Origin: Gammaproteobacteria bacterium
GTDB lineage: Bacteria; Pseudomonadota; Gammaproteobacteria; Natronospirales; REEB76
Direction: 5' to 3'
Assembly (NCBI GenBank): GCA_028871235.1
Contig: JAGWNO010000003.1
Location: forward strand, 1 to 31,023
DNA length: 31,023 nucleotides
Shown: one piece after another, positions 28,481 through 31,023 of the stretch
How positions within the stretch are numbered: the first letter of the stretch is position 1
Layout: the number at the start of each line of letters is the position of its first letter
The notes under the pieces: generated by a model
What the model saw: the letters and a program-made list of their open reading frames with translations, nothing else
The model's database searches: none
Told to the model about the DNA's origin: nothing
Position numbers and translations under genes: made by a program

Positions 28481-30133
28481 GTGATAGCGGTTTTGAAACG
28501 CCTCCCCATCGCGCTCATGACACTCATGCTCATGGCGCGCACCGTCTGGGCCGGGACTCCCCTTCCCGACCCGGCGGCCACGACCAGCCACATCACAGTG
28601 GCGGCTGCCGCAGCCAACGGGGGATGCGCTGTCCTTGGTACTGTGCCCGCGACAAAGGACGCCGCCGCTTGCCAGCCTCCTGACAGACAGCCTGCCGCCC
28701 AAGACGACTACATCAACCCCCAGCCGTACAGCGATTTCAACCTGCCGCAGATAGGTGAAGCCGGCGCCAACGTCATCACACCGCAGCAGGAATACCAGGT
28801 CGGTGTACAAGTCATGAACGAGCTCCACGATGCCGGCGCCATCCTTGATGATCCACTGATACATGAATATATCGACAACCTGGGGCACGAGCTGTCTTCC
28901 CATAGCGACAATCCGACGCTGCACTTCGAATACTTCGTGCTCAATGATCCGGAGATCAATGCCGTCACCCTGCCCGGCGGTTTCATCGGCGTGAACAGCG
29001 GCCTGATACTGCAGACGGACAATGAGGATGAACTCGCCGGCGTCATGGCCCACGAAACCGGCCACGTCACCCAGCGGCATCTGGCGCGTTCGCTGGAAGA
29101 TCAAAAGGACCGCAGCCTGCTTAATATCGCCACCATGCTCGGCGCCATCCTGGTGGCCGCCAATGCCGGCGATCCCAATACCGCCATGGGCACCATCGCC
29201 GCCGCCCAGGCTTCGATCATCCAGCACCAGATTAACTTCACCCGCGCCGATGAAGCCGAGGCGGACCGCGTCGGTATCCAGACCATGGCGCGAGCCGGCT
29301 TCCCCCCCCAGGGCATGATAAATTTCTTCGAGAAGATGCAGCGCAGTTCCGCGCTGAACGGCTACGACCGTATTCCGGAATTTCTCATGACCCACCCTTT
29401 GGATCTGACACGCATGGCTGAGGCCGAGAACCGTGCCCAGTCATTGCACGTGCCGCCGCGGCCGGACAGCCGCAATTACGCCCTCATGAAGGCGCGCCTG
29501 CAGGTGCTGGAAAGCGATGACATGGGCAAGACGCTGCAGCTCTTCACGACCGGCATAGCATCCGCCCATGGCTGGAATCAGGAGGCCATGCGTTACGGGT
29601 TGGCTCTCGCCTATACCAGACTGGATCGTGACAAGGATGCCATCGCCATCATGCGACAGCTGCAGGACAAGTACGATGACGTGATTGCATTCCACATTGG
29701 CCTTGCCGATGCGCTCATGGCTGGCGGGAGAACCGCGGCGGCCGAGACCACTTACCAGCAGGCCATGCAACTGTTTCCGGACAACGAACCCCTGGTGCTG
29801 AGTTATGCCCGCGACCTCATCGAGGCGAATCAGCCGCAGCGCGCCATCACCCTGCTGCTGTCACAATCGCTGCGGATAAACCGCGACCCGGAATCCCTGC
29901 GGCTGGTGGCCAAGGCCTATGAAAAAGCCGGTGACACCTCCGACTCGCACTACTACATGTCCGAGTACTACCTGGTGAACGGCCTGCCAGCCGCCGCCGC
30001 AGATCAGTTGCGCATCGCCTTGGCCACGCCGGGTGTCAGCAGCATGCAAACACAGCGTTATCGTGCGCGCCTGGAGCGGCTGGAAGCTGAGGCACGGGCC
30101 AACCATCAGCGGCTCGTCACACCCGGAACCTAG
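28481..30133 (+). CDS. Periplasmic M48 metalloprotease with TPR repeats, BepA-like
   Basis: BepA-type proteins are periplasmic zinc proteases and chaperones that help outer-membrane assembly and degrade stalled LptD or BamA. The start is GTG at 28481, preceded by AGGAAA at about 7 nt, opening a signal peptide (AVLKRLPIALMTLMLMARTVWA). The zinc site HETGH is at residues 191-195, with the third ligand Glu near 258 in ADEAEADRVG. Ahead of it is the usual LPGGFIGVNSGL. From about residue 310 the C-terminal half has TPR-like helical pairs (ALAYTRLDRDKDAIAIMRQL, LADALMAGGRTAAAETTYQQ). At 550 residues it is longer than E. coli BepA (487), largely from an extra segment of about 60 residues after the signal peptide that holds two Cys (near 49 and 63). 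Confidence 0.92.
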   Translation: MIAVLKRLPIALMTLMLMARTVWAGTPLPDPAATTSHITVAAAAANGGCAVLGTVPATKDAAACQPPDRQPAAQDDYINPQPYSDFNLPQIGEAGANVITPQQEYQVGVQVMNELHDAGAILDDPLIHEYIDNLGHELSSHSDNPTLHFEYFVLNDPEINAVTLPGGFIGVNSGLILQTDNEDELAGVMAHETGHVTQRHLARSLEDQKDRSLLNIATMLGAILVAANAGDPNTAMGTIAAAQASIIQHQINFTRADEAEADRVGIQTMARAGFPPQGMINFFEKMQRSSALNGYDRIPEFLMTHPLDLTRMAEAENRAQSLHVPPRPDSRNYALMKARLQVLESDDMGKTLQLFTTGIASAHGWNQEAMRYGLALAYTRLDRDKDAIAIMRQLQDKYDDVIAFHIGLADALMAGGRTAAAETTYQQAMQLFPDNEPLVLSYARDLIEANQPQRAITLLLSQSLRINRDPESLRLVAKAYEKAGDTSDSHYYMSEYYLVNGLPAAAADQLRIALATPGVSSMQTQRYRARLERLEAEARANHQRLVTPGT

Positions 30134-30192
30134 TACTGGCCTTCATGCCCGTTCCTGCTAGGATGGATGCGCCCCCGTAAACAGGAGTTCCA

Positions 30193-31023
30193 ATGCCGAC
30201 CCTGAATCGCCGCCGGTTGACGCGGAGCATCCCCGGTGTCTGCCTCGCGGGACTCGCGTTGCTCGCTGGCTGCGCGTCCATGCCCCCGGAATCTGTCACC
30301 CAGACCCGTGACCCCTGGGAAAAGATGAACCGCATCACCTACGCGTTCAACGACAAATTCGACAAGGCCATCGCCCGTCCCGTGGCCAAGACTTACGTGC
30401 GCGCTGTGCCACGTCACGCCCGCGAGGGTATCCATAACTTCTTCAACAACCTGGGCGAGCCGGTCACATTCGTCAACGACGCGCTCCAGGCCAAGGGCAA
30501 ACAGACCTTCAAGGATTTCGGACGATTCCTCATCAATACCACATTCGGACTGCTGGGTTTCTTCGATGTGGCCAGCCACGTAGGTCTGCAGGAGCATGAC
30601 ACCGACCTGGGCATCACCCTGGCGAAATGGGGCGTGCCTTCCGGTCCCTACCTGGTGCTGCCTTTCCTGGGGCCCAGCACGCTGCGCGATACCGGCGGCA
30701 TGTATCCGGACTACTACGCCAATCCCATCAAGAACAGCATGCAGGCACGCTACCGCAATGCCGGCACGCTGGTGAACGGCATCGACACCCGTGCCGGCCT
30801 GCTGGAGCTGGACAGTACCCTGGACAGCGCCTACGACCCCTACACCTTCCTACGCGATGCCTATATCCAGCATAGACGCTACAAAATCTATGACGGCAAC
30901 CCGCCGTTACAGTATCCTGACTACCCGGACCTGTCACCGGATGACGCTGCTGGTGACGGCACTACCCCCACGCCGGCAACCACTACCACCCCGGCCCCAG
31001 GGGTCGGGATCATACTGCCGCCC
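30193..31023 (+). CDS. mlaA: MlaA (VacJ) family phospholipid-binding lipoprotein, 3' end cut by window
   Basis: MlaA sits in the outer membrane with porins and removes misplaced phospholipids from the outer leaflet, passing them to MlaC. The frame has 277 codons without a stop before the window ends. AGGAG lies 5 nt before the ATG. A lipoprotein signal ends in LLAGC (Cys 27). The family core is clear: DPWEKMNRITYAFNDKFD, GIHNFFNNLGEPVTFVNDAL, GRFLINTTFGLLGFFDVAS, then FGQTL-like DTDLGITLAKWGVPSGPY and LVLPFLGPSTLRDTGG. After about residue 245 a Pro/Thr-rich low-complexity tail begins, which E. coli MlaA lacks. It starts 59 bp after the BepA-like gene and both act on the outer membrane. Confidence 0.95.
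   Translation, partial: MPTLNRRRLTRSIPGVCLAGLALLAGCASMPPESVTQTRDPWEKMNRITYAFNDKFDKAIARPVAKTYVRAVPRHAREGIHNFFNNLGEPVTFVNDALQAKGKQTFKDFGRFLINTTFGLLGFFDVASHVGLQEHDTDLGITLAKWGVPSGPYLVLPFLGPSTLRDTGGMYPDYYANPIKNSMQARYRNAGTLVNGIDTRAGLLELDSTLDSAYDPYTFLRDAYIQHRRYKIYDGNPPLQYPDYPDLSPDDAAGDGTTPTPATTTTPAPGVGIILPP

Noticed and set aside
1..31023. Mobile elements, phage genes, CRISPR arrays or defence islands
   Set aside because: I saw no transposase, integrase, direct-repeat array, terminal inverted repeats or phage structural genes; the tRNA-Ser 3' end shows no nearby integrase or repeated attachment site.

Overview
The window is a GC-rich stretch of chromosome, densely coded on both strands, from a gammaproteobacterium. 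The evidence for this is a dnaX-ybaB-recR cluster preceded by SRP RNA and tRNA-Ser, dapA followed by a lipoprotein and divergent from gcvR-bcp, divergent ppsR/ppsA, oligoribonuclease, and BepA-, FadL- and MlaA-type envelope proteins. The mixture looks more like the Xanthomonadales/Nevskiales side of the class than the enterics, but I cannot fix the order from sequence alone. I see no insertion sequence, phage gene, CRISPR array or integrase, so this is a core-genome window with a few poorly described genes in it.

Layout. 1-3104: a coiled-coil protein (cut by the window edge) and a DUF1249 (YqiB-like) gene on the minus strand, divergent from phosphoglucomutase. 3106-8710: the PEP synthase regulator ppsR divergent from ppsA, which is followed by a 2OG-Fe(II) oxygenase and an aldehyde dehydrogenase. 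8890-12467: an unrecognised minus-strand protein, then the three-gene AmmeMemoRadiSam set (radical SAM enzyme on minus; Memo-like amrB and AMMECR1-like amrA on plus) and a small Gln-rich lipoprotein. 12472-16129: a tightly overlapping minus-strand operon encoding a serine-racemase-like PLP enzyme, an unknown exported protein, a GNAT acetyltransferase, an AlkB-type alkane monooxygenase and an exported DUF2147 protein. 16251-19160: an EamA permease with a TTG start, oligoribonuclease, and a Ste24-type M48 protease. 19319-22690 (minus): tRNA-Ser(GGA), SRP RNA, dnaX, ybaB, recR, a HIT protein and a possible 35-residue exported peptide. 22745-26811: a BamC-N-terminus-like lipoprotein and dapA on minus; gcvR, a bcp-type peroxiredoxin and a PIN-PhoH ATPase on plus. 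26923-31023: a FadL-type outer-membrane transporter closed by a clear intrinsic terminator, a BepA-like M48/TPR periplasmic protease, and an MlaA lipoprotein cut by the window end.

How it fits together. Much of the content is housekeeping: recombination and replication (dnaX-ybaB-recR), lysine/cell-wall precursor synthesis (dapA), gluconeogenesis (ppsA/ppsR, pgm), RNA turnover (orn) and outer-membrane upkeep (BepA-like, MlaA, BamC-like lipoprotein). AlkB, the aldehyde dehydrogenase and the FadL-type channel could together support use of alkanes or fatty aldehydes, but they lie in separate transcription units and the link is inference.

The least understood parts are the AmmeMemoRadiSam set, the racemase-unknown-GNAT-AlkB-DUF2147 operon, the protein at 8890-9543 and the small ORF at 19319-19426. 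Nothing here is proven to be a new system. All motif and start-site statements come from reading the sequence; no database searches were run.
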